64,000 nucleotides of DNA, from assembly GCF_004193775.1 (NCBI RefSeq), contig NC_041004.1, positions 4,044,718-4,108,717 of the forward strand, written 5' to 3'. The notes under the pieces are model-generated. The model did no database searches, was not told the origin of the DNA, and saw only the letters and a program-made list of their open reading frames with translations. Of this stretch, positions 33,762-45,286 are shown piece after piece. Position 1 is the stretch's first letter, and the number at the start of each line of letters is the position of its first letter. A program made the position numbers and the translations under genes. The DNA comes from Glycine soja. Lineage: Eukaryota; Streptophyta; Magnoliopsida; Fabales; Fabaceae.

Positions 33762-36286
33762 ATATATTTGTTAAATTCTTAATTGAAATTGTAAGAAAGG
33801 TGAAGAAAAAATCATCCAGTAGGCAAAAATCAAATCAAATTTAGATTCTATCATTCATGAGGGAAATCTTGCCCAATCATAATATTGAGATCTCACATGA
33901 TTTTATTTGTGTGAAAGATTTTGATAGAATTTTACTTATTCAATACTACTATAAAATGGATAGTACAAAAATTTGAAACAATATAGAGTATACCGATATT
34001 CCTTTTTATGACTTTACATTTCTTAATTTCTAATGTTATACAAAGTTTTTATACTACAAAAAGTATATCATCAAATGTATTTTTATTGAAACTAAGAATT
34101 TTTTTATTATGAAAATCTCCCTTATTAAATGTAACAAATTAAATATTTTACTCTATCATTTTTATAAATACTAGTCAATACTTCAAGAACATTTAATAAA
34201 AAAATTATTATTTTGAATACATAAAGATAAAGAATATACCATACTATAATATTTGGTCTTTAAAATGATTAAACACATGCTTGAGACAACATTTTTATAT
34301 GCTAACAATGTGGGTTTGAGAAACAGCTTAGAAGTTAGAACTAGAAGGTGTTAGAATATTCTCTTATGCTCTTATTTATTAAAATTGACAGCAACTTCTG
34401 TCTTTTCTTCCTCCTTCTTTGTTATAACGCCTCTATGATCACCATTCCTCTCATTGCACCATAAAGCAAAGAACACAAAGGCCTTTAAAAAAAAAAGAAC
34501 ACAAAGAGAGAGAGGTCTTCTCAAACCATCTTGCAGGTAAATTGAGATTTATCCATTTCAATTTTCCTCTATATTTTTCTGAGTTATTATTTTTTTATCT
34601 TCATTCTTATTTGAAAATTTTGAAATCTGGATTCATTTTTGCCTTCAAGGTTTTTAAACTTTTCGATTTTATTATTGTGGGTTTTAAAGTGATTTTTTCT
34701 TTCTAAATTGTGTCTTTTTCTCTCAGTTTGTTTCATGAGAAACATCGGTCATCATGGTGTAGCAGATTTAAATTTTATGCTTCTGAGTTATTTGTAGTCT
34801 ATTAGCGTGTTTGGTTTCACATCACTGACGTGATTATCTGGGAATGTGATTTCATGAAGCTATTAGTTATAGCTTCTACATATTTCAGACATGATTTCTG
34901 ATTTTTTCAAACTGATTTCTAACACGCTATATATTTCATGTGAAAGAAAAGACACATAAATTATTATAAAATGTGTAATGTTTGTTAAACTTGGTTTTTG
35001 TGTAGCATGAGAAGGTCTAAGTGCACGTTTAGTGAATTTTTAAAAATAATAACTTTTTAAAAATAAACAGTAAAAAATTATGATATTTTAAAATCAAATT
35101 GTGGTATAGGTGGATGGTTGTTGTTTTCATGAGTTAAGCTCTCTCTTGGTGAGAGGGGTGTTTGTGTTTATTTGCCTTTTTCTCTTAACGGCAAATTTGT
35201 AAATTTTTTCCTTTTTTTTTCATCTGGAAAATTTTAATTTGTTGCCAATATGTATGGACAATAACTTAGTGCATGTGACCCAAGCATGAAAATTGGTAGA
35301 TAGACTACCAAAGTTAAGTAACGATTGTAATGGAAAGTGGAACCACATGCATCTGAAAAAAGGTGCCAACTCAGTTATATTTATACTTGCCTATTTGAAA
35401 CCTTACTGAATTTTCGTTTTCTTCTCGAGTGTCATTAAACTCTCCCAACTTTAGAAGATTAATTTGGGCAGATGAGTGTGAATGACTTGATTTGTCTATG
35501 TAATTCAAAACAGAATGCAGGTCTCACTTGTTTGCATGCTCCTTTTTAATGAATCTCAAGTTCATTATTGATGTATTTTGTTGTATTAGTGTGCTTTCTG
35601 CCATCTGCTGATTGATTGTTTGATTAAATTTTATTTCTTCTGCATAATGTGTGGCCATCTCTGGTTTCGATTTATTCTTGATTTTTGACAATCTTACATT
35701 TCTGTCATACTTGTTTAGTTCTTCTTGGTCATGAATCGTTTATTTTTAAGAACTCTAAAAACGACTAGACTACCTGAGAGAAATGTAATTGATGTGCTAA
35801 ATACTTTGTTTTTTAATCCAGTCCTGTTTAAATATGATCAAAACTCACCTAATGCCTTATGGTTTTGGGATTGTTAAAAAATGACATCAGAAACAAGTTA
35901 TAAAAATTGTTATGCTGGTTATGTTTGTAGAAGTTTCAAGAATTTCATTCAGGAGATTAGATTCTCTGACAATCATCCCAACTTATTAAATTTGTTCATC
36001 TTTCTTTCAGGTGTGTCTTTCATTGTATATTCTGCTGCTGGGTAATTGGAAGTTTAACCAGGTGCTGCTTCATTCCTTAATTATTCTTCAAACTTTCCAA
36101 GAAGTCCATATTCTTCATTGTTCTCTAGTGTCATCACCAAAATCAGGGAATGCTGAAAGATGTGCTTGACAGTTAAGAATTCCTTCACCGAGGCTGATGA
36201 GTCCGTGCCTCCATCTGAGCTAATCCTTGTTCAATCTTGATGACATTGGATGTTTAGTCCACTGTCCGTGCCTCCATCTCAGTGAA
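32329..36286. other. Noncoding upstream region of the second CIPK fragment
   Basis: From 32815 it aligns with copy 1. The part 32640-32810 has no counterpart in copy 1; it contains CACGTG-like and TATATATA motifs and may be a remnant promoter. 35200-35900 is also unique to this copy. No gene is seen. Confidence 0.5.
33719..33759. repeat. (AT)n microsatellite
   Basis: A 41 bp AT run at a place where duplication copy 1 (about 17775) has only ATATATGTATATATA. The array therefore expanded after duplication. Confidence 0.95.
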
Positions 36287-36396
36287 ATAGAGCAAAAAGG
36301 AGGTGTGCTTATGCAACGATATGAAGTGGGGAGATTATTAGGCCAAGGAACCTTTGCGAAAGTCTACCATGCTAGGAACATCATAACTGGCATGAG
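36287..36396 (+). pseudogene. CIPK 5' remnant in duplication copy 2
   Basis: This is the same kinase start as at 19677 (EQKGGVLMQRYEVGRLLGQG, then [16 protein letters not shown]). It is cut after about 36 codons by a deletion that joins it to noncoding DNA equivalent to 20925. The initiator ATG reads ATA here. It lacks the extra five bases that shift the frame in copy 1. Non-functional. Confidence 0.9.
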
Positions 36397-37985
36397 TTTA
36401 AGTTTATATATTAAAGATAAAATAAGAAGAAAATATAAAATGTTAGAAGCTGGCATTTTTTAAAATATTAATTTAAGTAGTTTTAAAAAATGTTAAAAAC
36501 TACTAAAAAAACTTGTTTGTCAAATAAGTTTTTAGCTACTAAAGAAAGTTAGAAGTCATTTGAAATGTGTTCACAAACATATCTTTAAACAAGATTGAAA
36601 AAAAACTAGGCAACATCCTTAGGCAACCATTAAGCTAGGACTAAGAAACTAAAAATTAATTTCTTTATTAGAAAATACAACAAAATATTTCTTTACGAAT
36701 CTAACTAGATTTTAAACTTGTGCATTGTATTAATAATGGTTGATACAAGTAGTAATGACTTGTATTTCTTAATCAAATGATTTAGAGTTTGAATTTTGGT
36801 TAATCCTTACGCATAAAATTAAAGAAAGAACACATGCTAATTGATCCCTAAAAATATAAAATTAATGAATTAAAGATTTCAATGTCCTTACATATATGTC
36901 AAAGATGTATGCGAAAAGAAAAGTGAGTGATTTTTACTAAATAAAATCAATAAATTAAATAAATAAATAATAGATACTAATATACTATATTAAGTTTTGA
37001 CATGTAGATATCCCCATGATTTTATATTTATATTAAAAAAAATAGGCTTCCATGTATGAAAAATAGGACTCAAAGAGAAGGGGAGTGGCGGATACAAGCC
37101 AGATTTTGAGAATGTTAATTAGGAAAAACAGGTCTTCCACTTCAGCTATCCATTCCATTATGCCAACCTATGTTCCTTTTCCATTTCAGCTAGTGCAACT
37201 TGTACGGCTGATTCTTAATCACACACAAACAGGTCTTGTTTCTGAGGCCCATTTGTCCTTTCTTTTTCTATTCCCCACCCTCTCTTTTCCCTATCCTTTT
37301 ATATACCTTCATTATGGACCTATCAAGTTCTAACCAGAAAAATTTCAAAAACATTTCTAACCCAAATCTCCAAATTCACATGATGTCAAATCAGAAAAAA
37401 ACTAAATAAATAAGAAAATGTGATTAAAAATAATATATAACACTACAGAGATAAAAATCAGAAAATTAATTTTTCATGCATACTATAAAGAGATTACAAA
37501 GTCAGAAAATTAATTTTTCATGCATACTATGTAATAACAGCATCAATCAATGGAATATACAACTGTTCCTTCCCTTATTCTTTTCTCTGTGGAGGCTCTG
37601 GTCCTCGAAAACCTACTTCTATCTTCTTCCCTATCAACAAGTATATAGCATATATAATTATGTATGATAATTTTAAGAAAATAAACAACACTAATATAAA
37701 ATATATAGAATGGTAAAATACAAAAATAAAAGAAGAAGAAGATCATAGCTGCATTTCCAGAAGTATCTTATGGAATCTAGATTATCGAGGAAGAGAAATT
37801 AAAAACTTAAAGAAGAATTAAAATCCTCATTATTCTATTAAAAACAACAGTAAAATAAAGAAATTTTAATCATTCTTAGTCAAATTTGACTATCAATTAA
37901 ATCCAATTTTCGCAGTTATCAAGTAGCAGAAGTTTTTGTTGCGAAAGCGTTAAGAGTGGTAGTGAAATTAAATATCGTTGCAAAA
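36397..37985. other. Noncoding end of duplication copy 2
   Basis: It aligns with 20925-23205 with several deletions, including loss of the exon-like block 22420-22930. After 37815 the sequence is unrelated to copy 1. No gene. Confidence 0.6.
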
Positions 37986-38469
37986 CTTTTCACAACAGAT
38001 GATATTACAATGGACTGCAACAAAAATTTTCTCACTAGCAAAAGTAAGGGATTAACGAATTGTTTATGGTACGACAGTTAGCCATCATGAAGGGACAACT
38101 AACACAAACTTAATTGCACGACAACATTTGCTGGATATGATTGAACATTTTGATACAACATAAAGACCTCGACTTGTAAAAATTGAAGGGGGGCGTGCTT
38201 CAAGCACGAATAAAAAGCTCTCATTCTGACCTAAGGAGACATGTTATACTATACACTTCACGTGAGTGCTCTAGATTGAAGTAGCCTCCATTTTGAGGAA
38301 GCTTTTTTCTGGAAAATGTTTGTTGTCTTTGTATTGTTCTTTAGAATTAAAGTCTATTATGCCAATAGTGCATATAGTTTATCTCAAGTAAATCACTAAA
38401 GATTGAATTCGTTTCATAGTATATTAATTTGATAGTTATGTTTCTTAAGTGAGAAAATATTGAGATTCT

Positions 38470-38754
38470 TAGAGCATCTTTGGTTGAAGAATTCATTTTG
38501 GATTCTTGGATTATTTTTTATGGGTCATATGATGCTATATAGAATGCAACAACTTCTATCATTTTTTGCTCCAATGATAAAATTCAATTTGAATTCTTAG
38601 ACTTTACTTGCACAGAAAAAAAAAAGAGGAGTTTTTAGGAGTTCTTCTCCTAAAATCCAACCTTTATCATGAAATACTCTTGAATAAGAATAATGTTAGT
38701 TTTAGTGCGCAGGGGTTCTTGAGCTCAATCAAGAACCCCATTAAAGATGCTCTT
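38470..38754. mobile_element. MITE (AGAGCATCTTT ends), unit 1
   Basis: The left end TTAGAGCATCTTTGG and the right end CATTAAAGATGCTCTTAGG are inverted copies. The body of about 285 bp is noncoding. The same element is present at 57941-58217, so it was there before the unit was duplicated. Confidence 0.65.
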
Positions 38755-38966
38755 AGGCTTTTGGCAAATTATACATGTTGTGCTACTCATTAACATATTC
38801 ATGCTAACCTTTCATAGGCTTGGGTGACATAATAGATAAAAACTATTTATATACAAATATTTAAAAATATTAAATATATTACATAAAATATAGACCAATA
38901 ATATTATTAAAAATGACACATTTTAATATGTTAAGCGAATAAGATAATTTCAACCAACCTTGATTA

Positions 38967-38968
<2 letters not shown>

Positions 38969-39024
<56 letters not shown>
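38969..39024. repeat. (AT)n-(GA)n compound microsatellite
   Basis: An AT run (38969-38999) is followed directly by GA repeats (39000-39024). The homologous place in unit 3 (58425-58446) has only the GA part. Confidence 0.95.
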
Positions 39025-39030
<6 letters not shown>

Positions 39031-39356
39031 AGTAATATTTATGTATTGATGGTATAAAATAATTTGACACGGTCATCTGATTATAAATTATCATTTGAAT
39101 TATTTAAAAATAATAATAAATTTATCACATAAATAATATGTTATAATTAGATAATTATATAAAAAAAATTATTATATATATAGACACACGCATACTATTT
39201 CACACTTAACTATTAATTATCCTTGGGGTTGGAGGGTGGAACAAGATTTCGCATCTCGCATCTAACTATATTGAATAAGTCTGCATCAACTTTCATTTGA
39301 ATTTTTATAAGTCTGCATCAAGATTTCGCATCGTGCGTGTTTCTGTTGTGAATATC

Positions 39357-40955
39357 ATGGCACTACTAATAGAAGCAACAGTGGGAGCTGTGTTCAGCGA
39401 GAGTTGCTGAGAACCGTTTTGGAATTTAAAATCAAAACGGTTTGCTTCAAATCATCTTTGGTGCATACACCTCCAACCACTCTAGTAGCTATATCTCCAG
39501 TGATCAAGGAGATAGAACAGCAAAACAACGAGTTGCAGCTTCCGAAGGAGGAACTCCAATCATTGATTAGAAAGATGGAGGAGGGGAGACAGCTTGTTTT
39601 CGAGTGTTCAAAAATCCGGTGGCTACACTTTGTGACTTGGGCTTGTTACAAGGACAAACTGGACCGGTTTTCCGACGAGCTCAAGAAACTATTTGCCATC
39701 GACATGCAAGCTCAGAAGGCAAGAGATCAGAGGAGACATTGCTTAAGGTTAGGAGAAGACTTAGGGTTGTTGAGAAAACGTGCTTCGACCCTGGCGAGGC
39801 AATTGAAAACACGCTGTTAATGTTTTTGACGTGGATTTCTGTCTTTGCTGTGAAGCTAATAAGGGCAATTTCTGCTTTGAGATGGATTTTTCCAACGCTA
39901 ATAAGGGTAGCTTTTACGTTTTCTTCCACTAAACAGGGGCAGTTTTCACTTGATATACAATTGAAGAGAAAAAAAGGCTACTTGCTCTCAGCCAGGAGTC
40001 TCACAGTTTTTTGGGGAGAGGGAGACACTCCTAGGTATTGGGGGTGGACTGTTCCAGGGGTCAGGTAATTATTTCTTGTTTTCTAATTAATTAGTTAATT
40101 GTGCCAATATTTTTATTTGGTTTAGTTACTCCGTTACTTGAATTCGTATATGTTGATTTTTAAAAATAAAAATATGATTTAAGAGATATAAATAACTTTC
40201 ATGATTGAAGAGTTTTTTATAATAATTGTTGTAATTGAAAAGTAGTTTCTAGTATTAGTTAAAGGGCAAAACTAAAAAATATGTGCACCAAAGAATAGGG
40301 GATGGTTAGTTTTTATGTTAGAATCTTACGGCAATTTGAACCTACTATCTCTTCTATTTTTTATTTTAACACTTAATTTTTTTTTCGATCATTAAATTAA
40401 TTTTATATCTTTGGATATTTTATTTATTATTATTAATTATTAAAAGAAAGTGCAGAGAGTATTGTTAGCATTTCTATTATTATTAATCTGAAATTGAACA
40501 ATGTATGTACTCAACAAAACATCGCTGATTCAACATAACTATGTATGTATTTAATTTGTTTTGTTATTGTTTTACGCAGGTATTTGGAGGTGACTGAAAT
40601 CGTTAGTGTGTCCTGGCTAAAAATCCTGGGCAGGATCAAAACTGCAATGTTGTCCCCAAATACATTGTACGGGGCATACCTTGTGTTTAAAGAAAGCAGT
40701 GATGGTGCCTAAGGGTTCAAGAACATGTCCGTTGAGGTGTCCATTGGGGTTATCGGAGAGGTTACAGATTCAAGAATTGTGAACTTGGTAGTAGGAAGCT
40801 CGGAGTCCAGTATCCGAAGGAGAGTGACAATGGTGGATGGAGGTCGAATTAGGTGACTTTTTCAACGGCAACGGAGAGAACAAGGAGGTGGAGATAGGTC
40901 TATACGATACCAAGAAGGTTGAAATAAACTTGGGTCTTGTTAGCCATTGTCCTTA
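39357..40955 (+). pseudogene. RPW8-PP2 fusion gene, degenerate
   Basis: RPW8 domains are the N-terminal CC-type domains of helper NLRs and RPW8 proteins; PP2 is a phloem lectin domain. Exon 1 (39357-40064) starts MALLIEATVGAVFSE and shifts frame near 39400. It then reads an RPW8 domain (SPVIKEIEQQNNELQ..., LVFECSKIRW, FAIDMQAQKARDQ). After a shift near 39728, one frame runs from the RPW8 end (EETLLKVRRRLRVVEK) through to a PP2 start (YLLSARSLTVFWGEGDTPRY). A GT-AG intron (40065-40579) leads to PP2 exon 2 (VSVSWLKILG, MLSPNTLYGAYLVFK). Exon 2 has a TAA near 40709 and a shift near 40849, then VELGDFFNGNGENKEVEIGL. The intron position matches the PP2 gene at 63355. Confidence 0.8.
40065..40579 (+). 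other. Intron of the RPW8-PP2 pseudogene
   Basis: It begins GTAATTATTTCTT and ends TTTTACGCAG. The PP2 gene at the right edge has an intron beginning with the same 13 bases at the equivalent codon, supporting common descent. Confidence 0.75.
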
Positions 40956-41099
40956 AGATATCTATTAAGAAACTAACAGAAAAAAATATTTTTTACGAAA
41001 ATCATAAGAGAACATGAGGACATTGGTTAGCATTTTTCAATAAACTTTTGCATTTATACTACTTAATATGTGTGTAGCTTTTTTTAAGAAAAAAAATAT

Positions 41100-41435
41100 G
41101 AAATTAATCAATGGATCTTTCGGTTATGGTGGTATTTTAAGCAACCTTCTTGGCCAATGGATTTCGGGATGCTCAGGATCATGTGGACTGGATTGTGTAC
41201 CAATCTCAAGGCTGTGAACTCCTTGCCATCTTTTATGGTCTCTGTCATGTCTGGAATCTAGGCTTAGGGATGTAGTTTGTGAGTATAATTCTACAGTGGC
41301 TCTTAAACTCATCTTAGAAGAAACCAGCAAGTTTCACCCTCAAGCTACCCTCATCAACTCAATTAATCAAGTTTCTGGCGAAGGCAACGTCTGTGCAAAT
41401 TGGCTTGCTAATTAAGTTTGGAGCCTCAAGCTGAT
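41100..41435 (+). pseudogene. RNase H-like (RVT_3 type) retroelement fragment
   Basis: The reading passes through more than one frame. It gives SFGYGGILSNLLGQWISGCS, then QGCELLAIFYGLCHVWNLGLRDVVCEYNS, then an EGNVCANWLAN ending. These are the hallmarks of the plant RNase H-like domain found at the end of non-LTR retroelements. A sister copy is at 56865-57190. Confidence 0.7.
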
Positions 41436-41699
41436 GATAATTCATTTCTGGTTTGGCAACATTGCCAACCTAAACTGGCTTTGTCTCTTTTAGCAGATGC
41501 AGGCTGAGATTCTTATTAGATTGTGTACGCGTGTTTAGTTTGCTTTGCTTTCTTAAGTTTTCTGATGTATAAAAAATTTGGATCAAATTAATATGGTTTT
41601 TATGTTTCTTATATTGTTTAAAATAACAAAAACAAACATTTATTATAGGCTCATTACATGTTAATACGGGAATCAACTCTGGACAAAACAAAATTATCC

Positions 41700-42030
41700 T
41701 GGTGACCTAAATTTTCCAAAAAAATCCGCACTTCTATTAGCCTCTTTATAAATATGAGAGATAGATAGAAGGGTCTCAATCCGTCATAGACAGATGCGTC
41801 CTGATATTAGCAATAAGTGGTCGTAACAAAACAGACTTGTAGAAATCTTAATTTCTGGATGATACAAACCGTCACAAGAGAATCCATCTCAATAATAATC
41901 CTTTGAAGTGGAAATAGCTATGGGAACACTTAAGGAATCTCAAATAAGACCTCCACAAAAAGCTTGGTTCAAGGAGGCATAGTAAGAACCATCCATCTTA
42001 ACTTTAAAAGCCCCTGCAGGAGGAGGAGGT
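41700..42030 (-). pseudogene. RNase H-like retroelement fragment, opposite strand
   Basis: On the minus strand the sequence reads PPPAGAFKVKMDGSYYASLN, then QAFCGGLI, a stop and DSLSVPIAIS. This is the start of the same kind of RNase H-like domain as at 41100. Stops break it. Confidence 0.55.
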
Positions 42031-42039
42031 ACTCGTGCT

Positions 42040-43130
42040 TAGTCACGTACTAACTCTCCACCCATTAATTGTTCCTTCTTCTTAGGCATAGTCTAGTGTA
42101 GTATGCGACCAACTAGGGTATGATGACTATGTTGGTGTAGTAGTGCCATAAGGCGTGGATATTTATGCTTTCGACGCTTTGTGTTGTATGTACAGTGTGT
42201 CTCATGGTGGCGTATCTTTGTTTCATAGTTGGATAGTGGTTGCGTAACTTACAAAAAATTAACACATTTTTATAAGCAAATTAATGAAGATTTTTCTTAT
42301 AAAATGGATCGTACACATTATGTTAGTATAAAGTAATTAATAGTGACACTAGATTGTTACAGGTTGGGAACTTAATTTATGGCAAATAAAACAAGGCTTA
42401 TTCGGCTCTACCCAATGGGCTAGATTAGGCTCAAAAAATGTAAGCAAAAAAAAGGCCTATTAATCTCCATCTAATTAACTATTTCTATTTTTTTGTAAAT
42501 TTATATATTTTTTAGTATTTTATATATTAAACATGTTTAATTTATTTTATTTTGTATTTAATTATGGTTGTTGGCCCAACATAGAATTTGGGGGACTAAC
42601 CAATTTGTAATGCTAAAGAAATTTGGGTCAATCTATTGACAATATATTGTTAATATATCATAAATCATTACTTAAAAAAAAGATTTTTAATGATGATTCC
42701 AGAAGGTTTTCAAGAACGATCTTGAATTGATGTTAAAATCATCATCATTGAAAATTAAACACTTTTGACGAAAGTGTTAAACTGATGTAAAAAATATTTT
42801 TTTACAGTAATTCTACATAAAATCGATGTATAATGTGTGTTAAGATTTGTAAACGGTCAATATTCTATATCTATACCGCCAATAGAGATTATTTTTTTTA
42901 TAAAAAATATATGGCCATTTTTTTAAATAGTGTTTTGTAATCTCCTCATATAAAATAACCGAATGTATTCATCCATCTGCTTGATCTAACAAGTAGGAGT
43001 ACTCCATCAACTAGTTCAAGCAATTTAAAATTTTGTCAATTGACACTACAAATTAAGGTATCATCAACACGGCATAATTAAAAGTTAGTAGATCTCTGCA
43101 ATTTTCTAAATCGTAGTCATTGACTCAGAT
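42040..43130. other. Intergenic region, no gene recognised
   Basis: I see no protein family here. A stretch near 42690-42800 has several short self-complementary pieces but no boundaries I can define. Confidence 0.4.
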
Positions 43131-43136
43131 TTACAC

Positions 43137-43704
43137 TAAGAGTGTGTTTGGATAGATAAGTTTAACTGAGGAAAGTAATTTATCAGAGAATTTGAATTTC
43201 TGTAATCGAAAATTCATTGTTTAGATGTTTTTTTGTGAAAAATTTAAATTTTTGGAATTTTAAAACAGAATTTTAAATAACTAAAAATGTGGAATTTCAA
43301 TTTCCTCCTAAAAGGTGAGAAATTGAAATTCTCTTTTTATAAAAGAATTTTCTAAAACATTCACGTATTTACTTACTAACCTTTATCATTTTTTCTATGT
43401 AAAAGTTTTCGAAATTATGTTCTCGAACTAGAGACTCTACCCTCACACAGATAATTCTTTGTTTCAAGAAACACCTCGTGGAACATCGGTCGGGTGTGAG
43501 CATAGAGGAACACGTATAACTAGCACATCAATCATATATTCTCTTCTTTTTTTGCACTTATCTTTTTTCACCTTCAGAATTTTAATTTTTTTTATCCAAA
43601 TACAATATTTTAAAAATAAAAAAAAATTCAATTAAAGTATTTAAAATTCTTAGAATTTAAAATTTCTCATCATTTTAAATTTTCCCATCCAAACACATTC
43701 TAAA
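43137..43704. mobile_element. MITE with GTGTTTGGAT-type inverted ends
   Basis: The left end TAAGAGTGTGTTTGGATAGA and the reverse complement of the right end, TTTAGAATGTGTTTGGATGG, align and continue into AAGTTTAA/AAATTTAA. The interior is rich in imperfect AAATTTAAA palindromes and noncoding. Confidence 0.65.
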
Positions 43705-43808
43705 AGAATTATAAGAAATTGATCCCAATACCTTGTCTATGTAGCATTTAAGGAGAATATGACTTGTGTTTGAGTCCTCCAAATAAGCACCCCCACGAGG
43801 CTCTTCAA

Positions 43809-44034
43809 CGAGTGTTGCTAGGTGCACCCAGCACTAACCACGAAAATACAGAAATGCCTCTTACGGATCAAGTTGATCCGTAAGTTAATTTTTAAGACTT
43901 ACAGATCAATTTGATCTGTAAGTCTTTTACGAATCAACTTGATCCGTAAGGGAGAAATTAGCAGGGACAGTTTTGCCATTTTCAAAGAATGTTGGGTGCA
44001 CCAGCAATAATGCTGGGTGCAACTAACAACACTC
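43809..44034. mobile_element. hAT-like MITE with internal palindromes
   Basis: The ends AGTGTTGCTAGGTGCACCCA and, inverted, AGTGTTGTTAGTTGCACCCA match. CTCTTCAA flanks both sides (43801-43808 and 44035-44042), an 8 bp duplication typical of hAT elements. Inside lie three successive palindromes built on TTACGGATCAAGTTGATCCG. Confidence 0.8.
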
Positions 44035-44954
44035 CTCTTCAATTCCCACTATGGAGGACTTCACTAAAGCTAAGGCCCAACGTGGATCCTAGCTTGTCCA
44101 ATCTTAAAACTACTGTTTTTCTCCAACCCTGTTGGCAAGGCATCTTATTTAAACAGCATTCAATAAGTTTGCATCAGATAAGAGTTTATTATTGAAAATT
44201 GCAATCAAACCTGTCTCAATCTTACAGGAATTAAATTCATTTTCATGAAGTACTAGGAATTTCAAATTAGTTTGGCACAAAAGAAAACTATTACCGGTGC
44301 TACTTTTAGTCGATTTTCAAGCTTTGTGCTAGGTTGATCCTTGAAATTATACTGCAGTTATTCATTTAATCACATTATTTTGTCCGCCTATATACATATA
44401 TATATAGACAGAGAGAGAAAGAGAATCTTCTTTCACCAATTAATGATGCCATGCCAACACGTCCAAACCTTGATATATAAAGAGAATAAAACTTATTTTA
44501 ATTAAAGTTAGTTGGTAGTTGTTACATAATCTAATAAAATGATTAAATACAAAAGGATGCATTTTATTTCTCTAGAATTTCTCTATTTTGTAACTTACAA
44601 GCTTGTAATGTATATGTTACAATGTTCTTAAATTTCTAAAAAGTTTTTAAGAACAACCTGTCTAGGTAAATTTTTTCAGAAAGACTTCTAACAAAATAAG
44701 AAAAGAAAAGTTTTTCATAATTACCTTATAAACTAGCTAATGATAGAAGCTCTTTCATATTAGTTTTTTTCGAAAGATATTTTTAAATTATGTATAAACT
44801 AGCATTAACTTATAGAAAAGTTTATTTAATTTTTTTCTTTTTGTTTTCTTTTTTTAGTAGTACTTCTAAATACATTTATGCAGATAGACCCTTAATATTA
44901 ATATATATCAACAATACTTAGAATCTTATGAGACTGAGCAGGATTATTGTAGGC
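44035..44954. other. Intergenic region, no gene recognised
   Basis: AT-rich sequence with a short (AT)n-(GA)n patch near 44391-44424. No gene seen. Confidence 0.4.
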
Positions 44955-45128
44955 AAGTAGTATTTGACTCCTACGGTTCTCTTTTTGATCTCTTGCAATC
45001 TGAGCTAACATGACCGTGGAGTAAATATTCCGAAATGACTTTGTAAATGCCTTTAGTTTAACATTGTAACGATACCTGGCCACAAAATTTAAGCTGTGGA
45101 CTTTGGAACAATCAGAAACAAGCTGCGT
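44955..45128 (-). pseudogene. RPW8-domain fragment, minus strand
   Basis: About 58 residues read TQLVSDCSKVHSLNFVARYR, then YNVKLKAF and LAQIARDQKE. These are the middle and end of an RPW8 domain (compare LVFECSKIRW and MQAQKARDQ in the copy at 39357). The upstream part of the same open frame (to 45254) does not look like RPW8. The fragment lies next to the copia LTR at 45287. Confidence 0.65.
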
Positions 45129-45286
45129 ATTAGAATGGATTGGAGGTTTTCCAATGCTGTTTTGAACGTAACTTTGTCTTTTATGACCATAATCACGTTC
45201 AGAAATTGCCACGCAGTTCCCATACCTTGAAATACAACATCTGCCATCATTCACTAGACAAGCACAACAACGATAACAACATTAAT

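Larger units (their letters stand above)
29597..37815. repeat. Segmental duplication copy 2
   Basis: Large parts align in order with 13640-23205: NLR flank, a conserved GTGGCACCATCTGATTGG block (near 14260 and 32824), CIPK upstream region, CIPK start and the noncoding block after it. Differences are discrete. The solo LTR is absent here. About 700 bases at 35200-35900 are extra here. About 1.1 kb from the CIPK body onward is deleted at 36396. Homology stops near 37815. Confidence 0.85.
38000..39356. repeat. RPW8-cluster repeat unit 1, upstream flank
   Basis: It aligns with 57545-58579 plus 60034-60350, the flank of the RPW8 fragment at 60360. In this copy TTAGATAAT at 39147-39155 is uninterrupted, giving the empty site for the Mutator-like element at 58580. 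No gene. Confidence 0.75.

Noticed and set aside
39604..40068. 154-codon ORF as a stand-alone gene
   Set aside because: Its beginning is RPW8 DNA read out of frame. From about 39728 it is the RPW8 end joined to PP2, so it is part of the broken fusion gene.
43989..44195. 68-codon ORF starting MLGAPAIMLGATNN
   Set aside because: Its start lies in the end of the hAT-like MITE and it has no protein similarity I recognise.
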